Source: an uncultured Neomegalonema sp. (GTDB taxonomy: Bacteria > Pseudomonadota > Alphaproteobacteria > Rhodobacterales > Rhodobacteraceae). Taken from it: a DNA stretch of 64,000 nt. Position numbers and translations under genes: made by a program. Location: the NCBI GenBank assembly GCA_938008165.1, contig CALLLP010000010.1, forward strand, positions 1 through 64,000. Reading direction: 5' to 3'. Of this stretch, positions 24,297 to 33,174 are shown in pieces. Every line of letters begins with the position of its first letter. Position 1 is the first letter of the stretch. The notes under the pieces were generated by a model. It was not told the origin of the DNA, made no database searches, and worked only from the letters and a program-made list of their open reading frames with translations.

Positions 24297-25595
24297 ATGG
24301 CAGACAGCAAACACACCGCAGGGCAAACCCGCCGGACGATTCTGGGGGGCGCCGCTCTCCTTGGAACGGCAGCGGGCGCGGGCCTTCTGCCCGGTCTGGG
24401 GCGCTATGCTCAGGCGCAGACCTCCGCTCCAATCAAGATCGGATTTCAGGTTCACCGTACCGGAATCGGTGCCGCCTATGGGCGCTGGTACGATCGCACC
24501 ACCAAGGCCGCCGCAAAGCTGATCAATGACAATGGCGGCATCAATGGCCGCCCGGTCGAAATCATCGCCGAAGATGACGGCACCGATCCCAAGCGCGGGG
24601 CGGAAGTCATCGAAAAATTCGCGACCAAGCATGAATGCGACGTGGCATTCGGCACGCTGTTCAGCCATGTGGTGATCGGCTCCGCCCCCCGTGCGGGTGA
24701 ATTGAAACTGCCCTATTTCGTCGTCTCCGAAGGGCATCATGTCGCCAGCGGGATGCTCAACCGCTACACCCTGCAACCAGGCATCACGGATGTGAAAAGT
24801 CAGGTACAGTCGATGGCCCCTTGGGTCGCCGATAATCTGGGCAAGAAAGTCACGATGGTCTATCCCGACTTCGCGTTCGGCCACGATCATCGCGATTACT
24901 TCTCCGAGGCCATCGAGCGGCAGGGCGGCAATGTCATCGCCAAGATCGCCATTCCGCCACGCGAGACGTCGTTCTTCAAATATCTGCCGAAAATTCCAAA
25001 GGATACCGAGGTTCTCTATCACGTTATGGTCGGCCCCGGCGTGCTGACCTTTGTGAAGGAACTGGGCGAGTATTTCGGCGACAACCGGCCTGAAATCTTC
25101 GGCTTTATCGATTCACTGGAGGCGGTGGATATCGCGTCACCCGGTCTCGAATTCCTCGAAGGATCGCATTTCTGGGAGGGATATCCACGCTATGCGGGCG
25201 AAAACCAGAGCGAGCATGACAAATTCTATCGTGCCGCCGTGGGTGTCGATGACAATGGCGCATCGCTGTCGGATTCCAAGGATATTTCCACCTATGCCCA
25301 TATGTTCGGCTGCTGGGAAACGCTGCACATCCTGAAAGCCGGGATGGAAGCGGCGGATTACAAGGGGCCAAAGGATCGACAGGCCCTGATCGAAGCGATT
25401 GAAAACATGGACGTCTTTCCCGAAAGTCAGGCTCACCCCCAAGGGTCGAAGCTGTTCAACGGGCGCACGCATCAAGCGTTTGGCCATCAGCATATCTCGA
25501 AGGTCGAGGGCGGAAAGCTGGTGCCGGTGCATAAGACATCGATCTTCGACACGTATTACGAGGACGAAGTGGATTACACGAAAATGTCGTTCTGA
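24297..25595 (+). CDS. ABC transporter substrate-binding protein (branched-chain/amide type)
   Basis: 432 residues from the ATG at 24297, which has GGAGG 5 bases upstream; two ATGs further up (24282, 24285) are less well placed. A twin-arginine-type signal (QTRRTILGGAALLGTAAGAG) suggests folding before export. The mature part is a periplasmic-binding type I fold: IKIGFQVHRTGIGAAYGRWY, a NGGINGRPVEIIAEDDGTDP hinge, and VAFGTLFSHVVIGSAP. It belongs with the livHMGF-like genes downstream as the ligand receptor. The dehydrogenase at the operon's end makes carnitine or a betaine a plausible ligand, but this is context only. Confidence 0.88.
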   Translation: MADSKHTAGQTRRTILGGAALLGTAAGAGLLPGLGRYAQAQTSAPIKIGFQVHRTGIGAAYGRWYDRTTKAAAKLINDNGGINGRPVEIIAEDDGTDPKRGAEVIEKFATKHECDVAFGTLFSHVVIGSAPRAGELKLPYFVVSEGHHVASGMLNRYTLQPGITDVKSQVQSMAPWVADNLGKKVTMVYPDFAFGHDHRDYFSEAIERQGGNVIAKIAIPPRETSFFKYLPKIPKDTEVLYHVMVGPGVLTFVKELGEYFGDNRPEIFGFIDSLEAVDIASPGLEFLEGSHFWEGYPRYAGENQSEHDKFYRAAVGVDDNGASLSDSKDISTYAHMFGCWETLHILKAGMEAADYKGPKDRQALIEAIENMDVFPESQAHPQGSKLFNGRTHQAFGHQHISKVEGGKLVPVHKTSIFDTYYEDEVDYTKMSF

Positions 25596-25608
25596 GATCG
25601 GCCTTCTC

Positions 25609-25635
25609 GCTGCTCCGGGGATGATCCGGGGCAGC
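25609..25635 (+). terminator. Intercistronic hairpin between receptor and permease genes
   Basis: GCTGCTCCGG (25609-25618) and CCGGGGCAGC (25626-25635) pair with one T-G wobble over a 7-base loop. It sits 14 bases after the receptor stop and 73 bases before livH. It probably acts as a partial terminator or 3' stabiliser that keeps receptor mRNA more abundant than the permease message. Confidence 0.55.
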
Positions 25636-25708
25636 CCTTTGCCATTCGTCGATCCAGCAAACCCTGCATCAATGATGGGGCTGTGACCGCTATGAAAGTC
25701 TGTATTTC

Positions 25709-26632
25709 TTGGACCTGATCGCCCTTCTCCCCTTCGACCTCCCCCATCCCGCCCTCCTTGCCGCCGGGATGCTGGAAGGTACGGTGCTTGCCGCAGTTCT
25801 GGCGCTCACGGCGCTGGGCCTGTCGATCGTATTTGGAATCATGCGGGTCGTGAATGTGGCCCATGGCGAATTTTACATGCTCGGCGCAGTGCTCGCATGG
25901 TTCGTGACCCATACCGTCAGTGGCACGGTCGGGGGGCCGCCATGGCTGGGCTTTGCCATTGCCTTGATCGTCGCCCCGCTGATCGTCGCGGCTATGGCGG
26001 CGTTGACGGATTGGCTGGTGCTCAAGCGGCTCGATTACGACCCCGAAGCGACCATCGTGGCGACCATTGGCGTGCTTTACATCATTCAGCAACTCGCGCT
26101 GACCTTCTATGGCCCGGATGCCCGGCCCGTTGAGGCCCCGTTCGACTTTCGGGTGCAATTGCCGTGGTTCGGATATTCGGGGTACAAGCTGGTGGTTGTC
26201 GGGGCGGCGATTGCGCTGATGCTGGTTGTCTGGCTGGTTCTGACCCGCACGAAAATCGGCCTCGTCATGCGGGCGACGCAATACGACCGCGAAACGGCAC
26301 AGGCTTTCGGTATTCCGGTCGATAAGGTCTATGCGGGTGTCTTTGCGCTCGGTGCAGCCTTAGCGGCCATTGGCGCGGTGCTGATCGTGCCGATCCAGCA
26401 GGCGCATTACCTGATGGGCGGCGATCCGCTGCTGTTATCCTTCATCGTCGTGATTCTCGGCGGGCTTGGCTCGCTGAAGGGAACGCTGGTCGCGGCAATC
26501 TTCATCGGTTTGTCGGATGGCATTATCTCGACCCTCTACGAGCCGACTCTGGCAAAGATTCTCGCAACGCTCCTCGTCGCCATGGTCCTCGTCTTCCGTC
26601 CGCAGGGCTTGTTCGGAGCGCGGGCGGCATGA
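25709..26632 (+). CDS. Branched-chain-type ABC transporter permease (LivH-like)
   Basis: 307 residues, about eight membrane helices. LivH hallmarks are ALTALGLSIVFGIMRVVNVAHGEFYMLGA near 35-63 and GGLGSLKGTLVAAIFIGLSDG near 250. The start appears to be TTG at 25709, because no ATG exists in frame until residue 21, which would clip the first helix; an SD is not obvious. It forms the membrane channel with the LivM-like gene, whose ATG overlaps its stop by 4 bases. Substrate as for the operon: unknown, perhaps carnitine or betaine. Confidence 0.88.
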   Translation: MDLIALLPFDLPHPALLAAGMLEGTVLAAVLALTALGLSIVFGIMRVVNVAHGEFYMLGAVLAWFVTHTVSGTVGGPPWLGFAIALIVAPLIVAAMAALTDWLVLKRLDYDPEATIVATIGVLYIIQQLALTFYGPDARPVEAPFDFRVQLPWFGYSGYKLVVVGAAIALMLVVWLVLTRTKIGLVMRATQYDRETAQAFGIPVDKVYAGVFALGAALAAIGAVLIVPIQQAHYLMGGDPLLLSFIVVILGGLGSLKGTLVAAIFIGLSDGIISTLYEPTLAKILATLLVAMVLVFRPQGLFGARAA

Positions 26633-27624
26633 TCCGTACGATTGTGCTCCACGCGGCGGTCATTGCAGGGCTTTTCCTGCTAGAACCGGTTTTGTCCGAC
26701 TACCATCATGGCAATCTCGCGCGCATCATGGTGCTGGCGACCTATGCGGTCGGATATAATATGCTGTTCGGCTACACGGGGTTACTCAGCCTTGGCCATG
26801 CGATGTTTTTCGCTGCCGGAATGTATGGCTGCGCGATGCTGATCCGCCTCGCGGAGTGGAGCGTCGGACCGGCGTTTCTGGCCGGTGTCCTTTGCGCGCT
26901 GGTGGCGGGAATTATCGTCGGAACATTGGCTCTGCGCACCATCGGGGTCGGATTCATGATCGTCACGCTGATGTTCGCCGAAGCGGCCTATCTGGTGATC
27001 CTCTATTACAACGAATTCACCCGTGGCGATGAGGGATTCACGATTCCGCAGGCCGTGCGCAGCATCGCGGGCATCGATCTTTCGGATACGACAAACCGCT
27101 ATTTCGCCGCCCTCCTGTTATTCGCAATCGCCCTGATCGCCTGCGCCGCCATCGTTCAGGCGCGCACCGGGCGCGTATTGGTGGCCATTCGCGAAAACGA
27201 GGACCGGGTGCGGATGCTGGGCTTTGATCCGTTCCGCTACAAACTGTTCGCACTGGTCATCTCGGCGACCATGGCGGGGGCGGCGGGGGCGGCTTATGCG
27301 GTGTTGTTCGGCTATGCAGGGGCGACCTTTGCCTCGGTGCAATATTCGATCTTTCCGTTGCTCTGGGTGCTGCTCGGCGGGCCAGGGACGACGCTGGGGC
27401 CGCTGCTGGGTACGGTCTTGATGTTCTATCTGGTCGATTATGCCAGCGGAACGATCATGCCGGGACTGGCCGCCTTGGTCGAAACGCAATTCGGCATCGA
27501 GGCACCGGGGCTGGCCTCCGCCTATCTGTTGCTGGTCGGGGTGACATTGGTGCTGCTGGTGCTTTTCGCGCCCAAGGGGTTGCTGGGAACGGTGCGTGCA
27601 AGGATGATCCCATGGCTGCCATAG
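26629..27624 (+). CDS. Branched-chain-type ABC transporter permease (LivM-like)
   Basis: 331 residues with about nine membrane helices. The family signatures GYNMLFGYTGLLSLGHAMFFAAG near 42 and the ENEDRVRMLGFDPFRYKLFALVISA cytoplasmic coupling segment near 190 are present. It pairs with the LivH-like protein. The ATGA overlap with livH upstream and 13-base overlap with livG downstream show a single translated unit. No separate promoter is expected. Confidence 0.9.
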   Translation: MIRTIVLHAAVIAGLFLLEPVLSDYHHGNLARIMVLATYAVGYNMLFGYTGLLSLGHAMFFAAGMYGCAMLIRLAEWSVGPAFLAGVLCALVAGIIVGTLALRTIGVGFMIVTLMFAEAAYLVILYYNEFTRGDEGFTIPQAVRSIAGIDLSDTTNRYFAALLLFAIALIACAAIVQARTGRVLVAIRENEDRVRMLGFDPFRYKLFALVISATMAGAAGAAYAVLFGYAGATFASVQYSIFPLLWVLLGGPGTTLGPLLGTVLMFYLVDYASGTIMPGLAALVETQFGIEAPGLASAYLLLVGVTLVLLVLFAPKGLLGTVRARMIPWLP

Positions 27625-28334
27625 GACAACTGACCGCCGAAGGGCTGGTCAAGGATTTCGGGGGGCTGCGCGCGGTCGATGTTACGTCCTTCACCCTCAA
27701 CAAAGGCGAAATCCGCGCGGTCATCGGGCCGAACGGAGCGGGCAAGACCACCTTTGTCAGCCTGCTATGCGGACGGTTTGCGCCCTCGCAGGGGCGTATC
27801 GCCTTCGAGGGGCGTGACATTACCACAATGCCCGCCCATGAGCGCGTCGCGCTGGGGATTGCCTACACGTTTCAGATCACGTCGATTTTCGGCAATCTCA
27901 GCCTCTATGACAATGTGGCCCTGCCCGCGCAGCGGCGGATCATGCTGGACGGGGGCGGCACTCTGCGCGAGCGGGCGATGGCGGCGCTCGACCGAGTTGG
28001 CCTTGCAGATCGTGCACAGGAACAGGCGGGCACTCAAAGCTATGGCCATCAGCGCCTTTTGGAAGTTGCCATGGGCCTTGCGCTCGCCCCCAAGGTGCTG
28101 ATCCTCGACGAGCCGACGCAGGGGCTGGCGGATAGTGAAATCACCGATTTCATCGCCCTGATCCGCGAGGTGGCCGAGGAGACGACCGTTCTGTTGATCG
28201 AGCATAATATGCCCGTCGTCATGGCCCTCGCCGAACAGATTACGGTTCTGGATCAAGGCCGGGTGCTCGCCGAAGGGTCGCCCGAGGCAATCCGCGCCGA
28301 TGCCGCCGTTCAAGCGGCGTATCTGGGAGGATGA
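27612..28334 (+). CDS. Branched-chain-type ABC transporter ATP-binding protein (LivG-like)
   Basis: 240 residues, full ABC ATPase. Walker A is GPNGAGKTTF near 40, Walker B is LILDEPTQGL near 165, and the H-loop is IEHNM near 198. The signature motif is atypical (SYGHQRLLEVAMG rather than LSGGQ), as in many LivG proteins. The lack of an extended LivG-specific tail is normal. It starts inside the end of the LivM gene and ends just before livF. It hydrolyses ATP with LivF to drive import. Confidence 0.9.
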   Translation: MAAIGQLTAEGLVKDFGGLRAVDVTSFTLNKGEIRAVIGPNGAGKTTFVSLLCGRFAPSQGRIAFEGRDITTMPAHERVALGIAYTFQITSIFGNLSLYDNVALPAQRRIMLDGGGTLRERAMAALDRVGLADRAQEQAGTQSYGHQRLLEVAMGLALAPKVLILDEPTQGLADSEITDFIALIREVAEETTVLLIEHNMPVVMALAEQITVLDQGRVLAEGSPEAIRADAAVQAAYLGG

Positions 28335-28338
28335 CACG

Positions 28339-29037
28339 ATGCTGACCCTCTCCGGTGTCGATGCCTTCTACGGCAATGTTCAGGTGCTGCGCGGCATGGC
28401 GCTCGATGCGCGCCCCGGTGAAATTCTGTGTCTTCTGGGCCGGAACGGTGCGGGCAAGACGACGACGCTGAAAACGATCATGGGATTGGTACGGGCGCGA
28501 GGCGGAAGCGTCACACTCGATGGAGAAGACCTGACCACCCTACCCGCCCATGAAATCCCGAAGCGGGGCATTGGCTATGTACCGCAGGGACGGCGGCTGT
28601 TTGCCGAAATGACGGTCGCGGAAAATCTGGAAATCGGGCTGATGACCCGTGGCCGGGGGCGGGTGGTGCGCGAACGGATGCTCGATCTTTTTCCGCTTCT
28701 GCGTGACCGGATGAAACAGGTATCCGGCACCCTCTCCGGTGGAGAGCAACAGATGCTCGCCATGGCGCGGGCCTTATGTCTGGAGCCGCGCGTCTTGCTG
28801 CTTGATGAGCCGACCGAAGGGCTGCAACCCTCGATGATCGCCCTCATCCGCGATGTGGTGGTCGAGCTGCGTGGCAGCGATACGGCGGTTATCCTCGTGG
28901 AACAGCGGGTCGATGCGGTGTTGTCGATTGCGGATCGAGTCGTCTTCATCGAGAACGGCACCCCGCGCGAAACGGTGGATGCAACGATCCTGCGCGACGA
29001 TCCGGCGCTGGTGCAGCGCTATGTGGGGATCGGCTGA
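28339..29037 (+). CDS. Branched-chain-type ABC transporter ATP-binding protein (LivF-like)
   Basis: 232 residues. Walker A GRNGAGKTTTLKTIMG near 35, Q-loop region YVPQGRRLFAEMTVAENLEIG, signature LSGGEQQMLAMARAL near 133, Walker B LLLDEPTEGLQPSM, and H-loop region VEQRV. This is the standard LivF layout. The ATG at 28339 follows GGGAGGATGACACG; an earlier ATG at 28300 lies within livG. It partners LivG. The next gene, a carnitine dehydrogenase fusion, begins 55 bases after its stop on the same strand. Confidence 0.9.
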   Translation: MLTLSGVDAFYGNVQVLRGMALDARPGEILCLLGRNGAGKTTTLKTIMGLVRARGGSVTLDGEDLTTLPAHEIPKRGIGYVPQGRRLFAEMTVAENLEIGLMTRGRGRVVRERMLDLFPLLRDRMKQVSGTLSGGEQQMLAMARALCLEPRVLLLDEPTEGLQPSMIALIRDVVVELRGSDTAVILVEQRVDAVLSIADRVVFIENGTPRETVDATILRDDPALVQRYVGIG

Positions 29038-29092
29038 GATATGCCCGGCTCATCCATTCGCAACTGAAGCACGACCTTGAGGAATGACGGCC

Positions 29093-30568
29093 ATGGGACA
29101 GACGAAAATCGCGATCATAGGCGGCGGGGTTATCGGCGGCGGCTGGGCGGCGCGCTTTGCGCTGGCGGGGCATGATGTCAGCGTCTTCGATCCCGACCCC
29201 GAGGCGGAGCGCAAGATCGGCGAGGTCTATGCCAATGCCGAAGCCGCAACCCGCCGCCTCTATGTCGCCCCCCTGCCCGCCCCCGGAACGATCCATTTTG
29301 CCGCCAGCATCGCAGAGGCCGTGGAGGGCGTGGGATGGGTGCAGGAAAGCGTCTCCGAACGCCTTGACCTCAAGCACAGCGTCTATGCCGAGATACAGGA
29401 AACATTGCACCCGGAAGCGGTCATCGGCTCCTCCACATCAGGATTCAAGCCGTCGGAGTTGCAACAGGGGTCCAAAGACCCCGGCCAAATCCTCGTGGCG
29501 CATCCGTTCAATCCCGTCTATCTGCTGCCCCTCGTCGAGATCGTAGGCGGGCCGAAGGGCGACCCGCGCGCGGTGGCATGGGCGAAGAAACTGTTATCGG
29601 GAGTCGGGATGCATCCGCTCTTGGTACGACAGGAGATCGACGCCCATATCGCCGATCGGTTTCTGGAGGCGGTCTGGCGCGAAGCGCTGTGGCTGGTGAA
29701 AGACGGCGTGGCGACGACCGAGGAGATCGACGATGCGATCCGCTTCGGGTTTGGCCTGCGCTGGGCACAGATGGGTCTGTTCGAGACCTATCGCGTGGCA
29801 GGCGGCGAGGCGGGGATGCGGCATTTCATGGCACAGTTCGGCCCCGCGCTGAAATGGCCATGGACCAAGCTGATGGACGTGCCGGAGTTTACGGATGAGC
29901 TGGTCGATCTGATTGCCGGGCAATCCGACGCGCAATCGGGCGCATATTCGATCCGCGAGCTGGAACGCATCCGTGACGACAATCTCGTCGGCATCCTACA
30001 GGCGCTGAAGGCGAAACCATGGGGTGCGGGGGAGACGGTCGCGCACCACGAAAAGCGCCTGCGCGAATTGTCATTCGCGGGAATGTCGGTCGAGCATGAC
30101 CTATCGGCCCCCCTGCCCTTGCATAGCGCGACCGTCCTGCCCGATTGGGTCGATTACAACGGGCATATGACCGAGTTTCGCTATCTGCATGTCTTCGGCG
30201 ATGCGACGGATGCATTCTTGACCTATCTGGGCATGGATGCGGATTACATGGCCGGGGGGCGCTCGATCTACACCGTCGAAACCCATCTTCGCCATGTGGC
30301 GGAAGTGCGCGAGGGTCGACCGCTCGCGATTACGACGCAACTGCTGGGCAATGATGAAAAGCGCATCCGCATCGCCCATATCATGCGCGAGGGTGAGAGT
30401 GGCGAGGTTCTGGCCACCGCCGAACATATGCTTCTCAGCGTTAATACCGCCGAGAGCCGCGCCTGCCCGCTGGCCGCACCCGTGACCGAGCGTCTCGCCA
30501 AGATCGCGGAAGGGCATGGCGCGCTTGAGGCCCCCGATTTCGCGGGCCGGGCGATCCGGGCGGTCTAA
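29093..30568 (+). CDS. L-carnitine 3-dehydrogenase fused to betainyl-CoA thioesterase
   Basis: 491 residues, two enzymes in one chain. Residues 1-315 form a 3-hydroxyacyl-CoA dehydrogenase-type NAD enzyme: IIGGGVIGGGWAARFALAG at the start, SSTSGFKP, and VAHPFNPVYLLPLVEIVGG near 145. The remaining part from about 335 is a hotdog thioesterase with LPDWVDYNGHMTEFRY and HVFGDATDAFL. This fusion is known from bacterial carnitine degradation, where carnitine is oxidised to 3-dehydrocarnitine, a BKACE enzyme cleaves it, and betainyl-CoA is hydrolysed to glycine betaine. The BKACE gene is not in the window. GAGGA lies 9 bases before this ATG; the ATG at 29084 overlaps that site. Confidence 0.85.
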   Translation: MGQTKIAIIGGGVIGGGWAARFALAGHDVSVFDPDPEAERKIGEVYANAEAATRRLYVAPLPAPGTIHFAASIAEAVEGVGWVQESVSERLDLKHSVYAEIQETLHPEAVIGSSTSGFKPSELQQGSKDPGQILVAHPFNPVYLLPLVEIVGGPKGDPRAVAWAKKLLSGVGMHPLLVRQEIDAHIADRFLEAVWREALWLVKDGVATTEEIDDAIRFGFGLRWAQMGLFETYRVAGGEAGMRHFMAQFGPALKWPWTKLMDVPEFTDELVDLIAGQSDAQSGAYSIRELERIRDDNLVGILQALKAKPWGAGETVAHHEKRLRELSFAGMSVEHDLSAPLPLHSATVLPDWVDYNGHMTEFRYLHVFGDATDAFLTYLGMDADYMAGGRSIYTVETHLRHVAEVREGRPLAITTQLLGNDEKRIRIAHIMREGESGEVLATAEHMLLSVNTAESRACPLAAPVTERLAKIAEGHGALEAPDFAGRAIRAV

Positions 30569-30658
30569 GGACTTTGAGCGGTTATACCGCATTGCAATAT
30601 CATCCGGGATTCCGGATAGATATGGTCTTCGCAACCGCCTGCCTAAAGGAGCGGCCTC

Positions 30659-31402
30659 CTGTTTCGCGAATCCCTTGACCGCATCGCCCTGTTCCTTGAT
30701 TTCGACGGCACGCTGGTGCGCATCGCCGAACGCCCTGAGCTTGTGGAGGTGTCAGCACAGACGCGCGCGGCCCTGAACCGGGTGATCGATGCCACGGGGG
30801 GCGCTGTGGCGATCCTTTCCGGGCGTCCGCTGGCGCAGGTCGATGGCTTCCTTACGCCGCTGATCCTGCCCGGCGCAGGCTCGCACGGGGTCGAGCGGCG
30901 GGATGCGCGGGGCGCTTTCACGGCGGTTACGAAAGGGGGGCATGAATTGGAAGACGCAACGGCCCGCTTGCAAGACTATGCCGTACACCATGATCTTCTG
31001 TTGGAGCAAAAGCGCGGTGGCAGCGCGATTCATTTCCGCGCGGCCCCGCATCTGGAAACCGATATACGGGCCATGGCGGATGATCTGGCCGCCCAAAATG
31101 ATGGCCTTCGCGTCATCCATGGCCATATGGTCGCCGAATTATCGCTCGCCGGATCGGATAAGGGATCGGCTCTTGTCGCCTTCATGGACGAGCCACCCTT
31201 CGCAGGGCGTATCCCTGTCGCCATCGGCGATGACACGACCGACGAAGACGCCTTTCGCGCCGCACAGCAACGCGGCGGGATCGGCATCAGGATCGGCGGC
31301 GCAGAGACCTGCGCAAAGGCGCGCTTTGCCGATTTCGATGCGTTTCACCCCTGGTTCGCAACCATCGCCGAAAGCGGCATCATGAGACTGGAACGACCAT
31401 GA
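30659..31402 (+). CDS. otsB: Trehalose-6-phosphate phosphatase, apparent CTG start
   Basis: About 247 residues of the HAD family: LDFDGTLV gives the catalytic Asp pair near 14 and 16, followed by ILSGRPLAQVDGF and the end motif GDDTTDEDAF. It removes phosphate from trehalose-6-phosphate made by OtsA. The only canonical start in frame is GTG at 30716, which would delete the catalytic DFDGT motif. The frame is open up to a TAA at 30644, and CTG at 30659 sits 7 bases after a fine AAAGGAG (30645-30651), so CTG is my choice. It overlaps the GH15 gene by 4 bases (ATGA). Confidence 0.85.
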   Translation: MFRESLDRIALFLDFDGTLVRIAERPELVEVSAQTRAALNRVIDATGGAVAILSGRPLAQVDGFLTPLILPGAGSHGVERRDARGAFTAVTKGGHELEDATARLQDYAVHHDLLLEQKRGGSAIHFRAAPHLETDIRAMADDLAAQNDGLRVIHGHMVAELSLAGSDKGSALVAFMDEPPFAGRIPVAIGDDTTDEDAFRAAQQRGGIGIRIGGAETCAKARFADFDAFHPWFATIAESGIMRLERP

Positions 31403-33174
31403 CCCTTGGCCTTATCGGAAACTGCGCGGTGGCCGGTCTTGTTGACGAACGCGGGCGGCTCGTGTGGCTGTGCCTGCCCCGCTTCGATGGCGATCCGGTT
31501 TTTCATCACCTCGTCGGCCACGGACCGGAAAACGAGCATGATGGCACATTCACCATCGATCTCGAAGACCTGAGCCATGCGGAACAATCCTACGAGTCCA
31601 ATACCGCGATCCTGACGACCGTACTGCATGGTCCTTCGGGATCGGTTGAGATTACCGATTTCTGCCCCCGCTTTGAATCCCAAGGGCGCATGTTTCGGCC
31701 TCAATCCGTCGCGCGGCGCATTCGGCCCCTATCGGGCTGGCCCCGCATCACCGTGCGCCTGCGCCCTCGCTTCAATTGGGCCGAGAATGCGCCGCAGATC
31801 ACGCGTGGATCGAACCATGTGCGCTTTGTCGGGCCAGACTTGACCATGCGCCTGACCACCGATGCCCCCATCGACCATGTGCTCGATGAGCAGGTCTTCA
31901 ACCTGAACCGCACCTATCACTTTATGCTCGGTCCCGATGAAAGCCCCGATCGCAGCCCCGCCGAACTCTACGCGGCATTTCACCGCGACACCTCGAATTA
32001 CTGGCGCGGATGGTCCCGGCGATTGGCCTTGCCTCTGGAATGGCAAGACGCGGTCATCCGCGCGGCCATCGGGCTAAAGCTGTGCAGCTACGAACCGACC
32101 GGGGCGATCATCGCCGCCGTGACCACCTCGATCCCCGAAGCCCCCCACAGCGAACGCAATTGGGATTATCGCTATTGCTGGGTGCGCGATGCATTCTTCA
32201 CGGTGCGCGCTCTCAACAGCCTCGCGGCGACGCATACGATGGAGCGGTATTTTCAATGGCTGATGAATGTCGTCGCCGATGCGAAGGGACAGCATATCCA
32301 GCCGGTTCTCGGCGTCGGGTTGGAAAAAGCGCTGACCGAACGCCATGCCGGAGCCTTGCAAGGCTATCGCGGGATGGGGCCGGTGCGCGTCGGCAATCAG
32401 GCACATGAACATTATCAACACGATACCTATGGCAACATCATCCTCGCCGCCGCCCCCGCCTTTTTTGACAAGCGCCTCTATATGGAAGCGGATGAACAGG
32501 CATTTCGGATGCTGGAGCCGCTGGGCGAGCAATCCTGGGCGCTACACGATCAACCCGATGCCGGGATATGGGAATTGCGCACCCGTGCGCGCATCCATAC
32601 CTCATCCTCGCTGATGTGCTGGGCCGCCTGCGATCGACTGGCCAAGATCGCCCGGCATCTGGGTTTGACCGACAGTGAAACGGTCTGGGGATCGCGGGCG
32701 CAGACGATCCGTGACAAGATCCTGACCCATGCTTGGTCCGATAAACGCGGTGCCTTCGTCGAAAGCTTTGGCGGCGAGACGCTCGATGCCAGTGTTCTAT
32801 TGATGGCCGAAGTCGGGTTGATCGATGCCCGCGATCCACGATTTGTCGCCACGGTCGATGCGCTCTCATCGACATTGGGGCGCGGACCCTTCATGCTGCG
32901 CTACGAAGAGGCGGATGATTTCGGCGAGCCGGAGGTCGGGTTCAATGTCTGCGCGTTCTGGCGGGTCGATGCGCTGGCGCGGGCCGGTCGTCACGATGAG
33001 GCGCGCGAGCATTTCGAAGGATTACTGGCTGCACGCAACCCGCTGGGCCTGATGTCGGAGGATACGGATTTCCGAACGGGCGAGGCTTGGGGCAACTTTC
33101 CCCAGACCTACTCGCTTGTCGGTATCATAAACGGCGCGATGCGCCTGTCGAAACCGTGGGAGCATACCGTATGA
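31399..33174 (+). CDS. Glycoside hydrolase family 15 protein (glucoamylase/trehalase-like)
   Basis: 591 residues. An N-terminal beta-sandwich (about 1-210, starting LIGNCAVAGLVDERGRLVWLCLPRFDG) is followed by an alpha/alpha barrel. Family landmarks are NWDYRYCWVRDAFFTVRAL near 254, the general-acid region QPDAGIWELR near 388 and GEAWGNFPQTYSLVGIINGA near the end. GH15 covers glucoamylases, glucodextranases and some trehalases. It lies between otsB and otsA with 4-base overlaps on both sides, so it is made with the trehalose pathway; a trehalase or an oligosaccharide-trimming role is likely. Confidence 0.9.
   Translation: MTLGLIGNCAVAGLVDERGRLVWLCLPRFDGDPVFHHLVGHGPENEHDGTFTIDLEDLSHAEQSYESNTAILTTVLHGPSGSVEITDFCPRFESQGRMFRPQSVARRIRPLSGWPRITVRLRPRFNWAENAPQITRGSNHVRFVGPDLTMRLTTDAPIDHVLDEQVFNLNRTYHFMLGPDESPDRSPAELYAAFHRDTSNYWRGWSRRLALPLEWQDAVIRAAIGLKLCSYEPTGAIIAAVTTSIPEAPHSERNWDYRYCWVRDAFFTVRALNSLAATHTMERYFQWLMNVVADAKGQHIQPVLGVGLEKALTERHAGALQGYRGMGPVRVGNQAHEHYQHDTYGNIILAAAPAFFDKRLYMEADEQAFRMLEPLGEQSWALHDQPDAGIWELRTRARIHTSSSLMCWAACDRLAKIARHLGLTDSETVWGSRAQTIRDKILTHAWSDKRGAFVESFGGETLDASVLLMAEVGLIDARDPRFVATVDALSSTLGRGPFMLRYEEADDFGEPEVGFNVCAFWRVDALARAGRHDEAREHFEGLLAARNPLGLMSEDTDFRTGEAWGNFPQTYSLVGIINGAMRLSKPWEHTV

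Noticed and set aside
30716-31402. GTG start for otsB
   Set aside because: It would remove the catalytic DFDGT motif encoded just upstream in the same frame.
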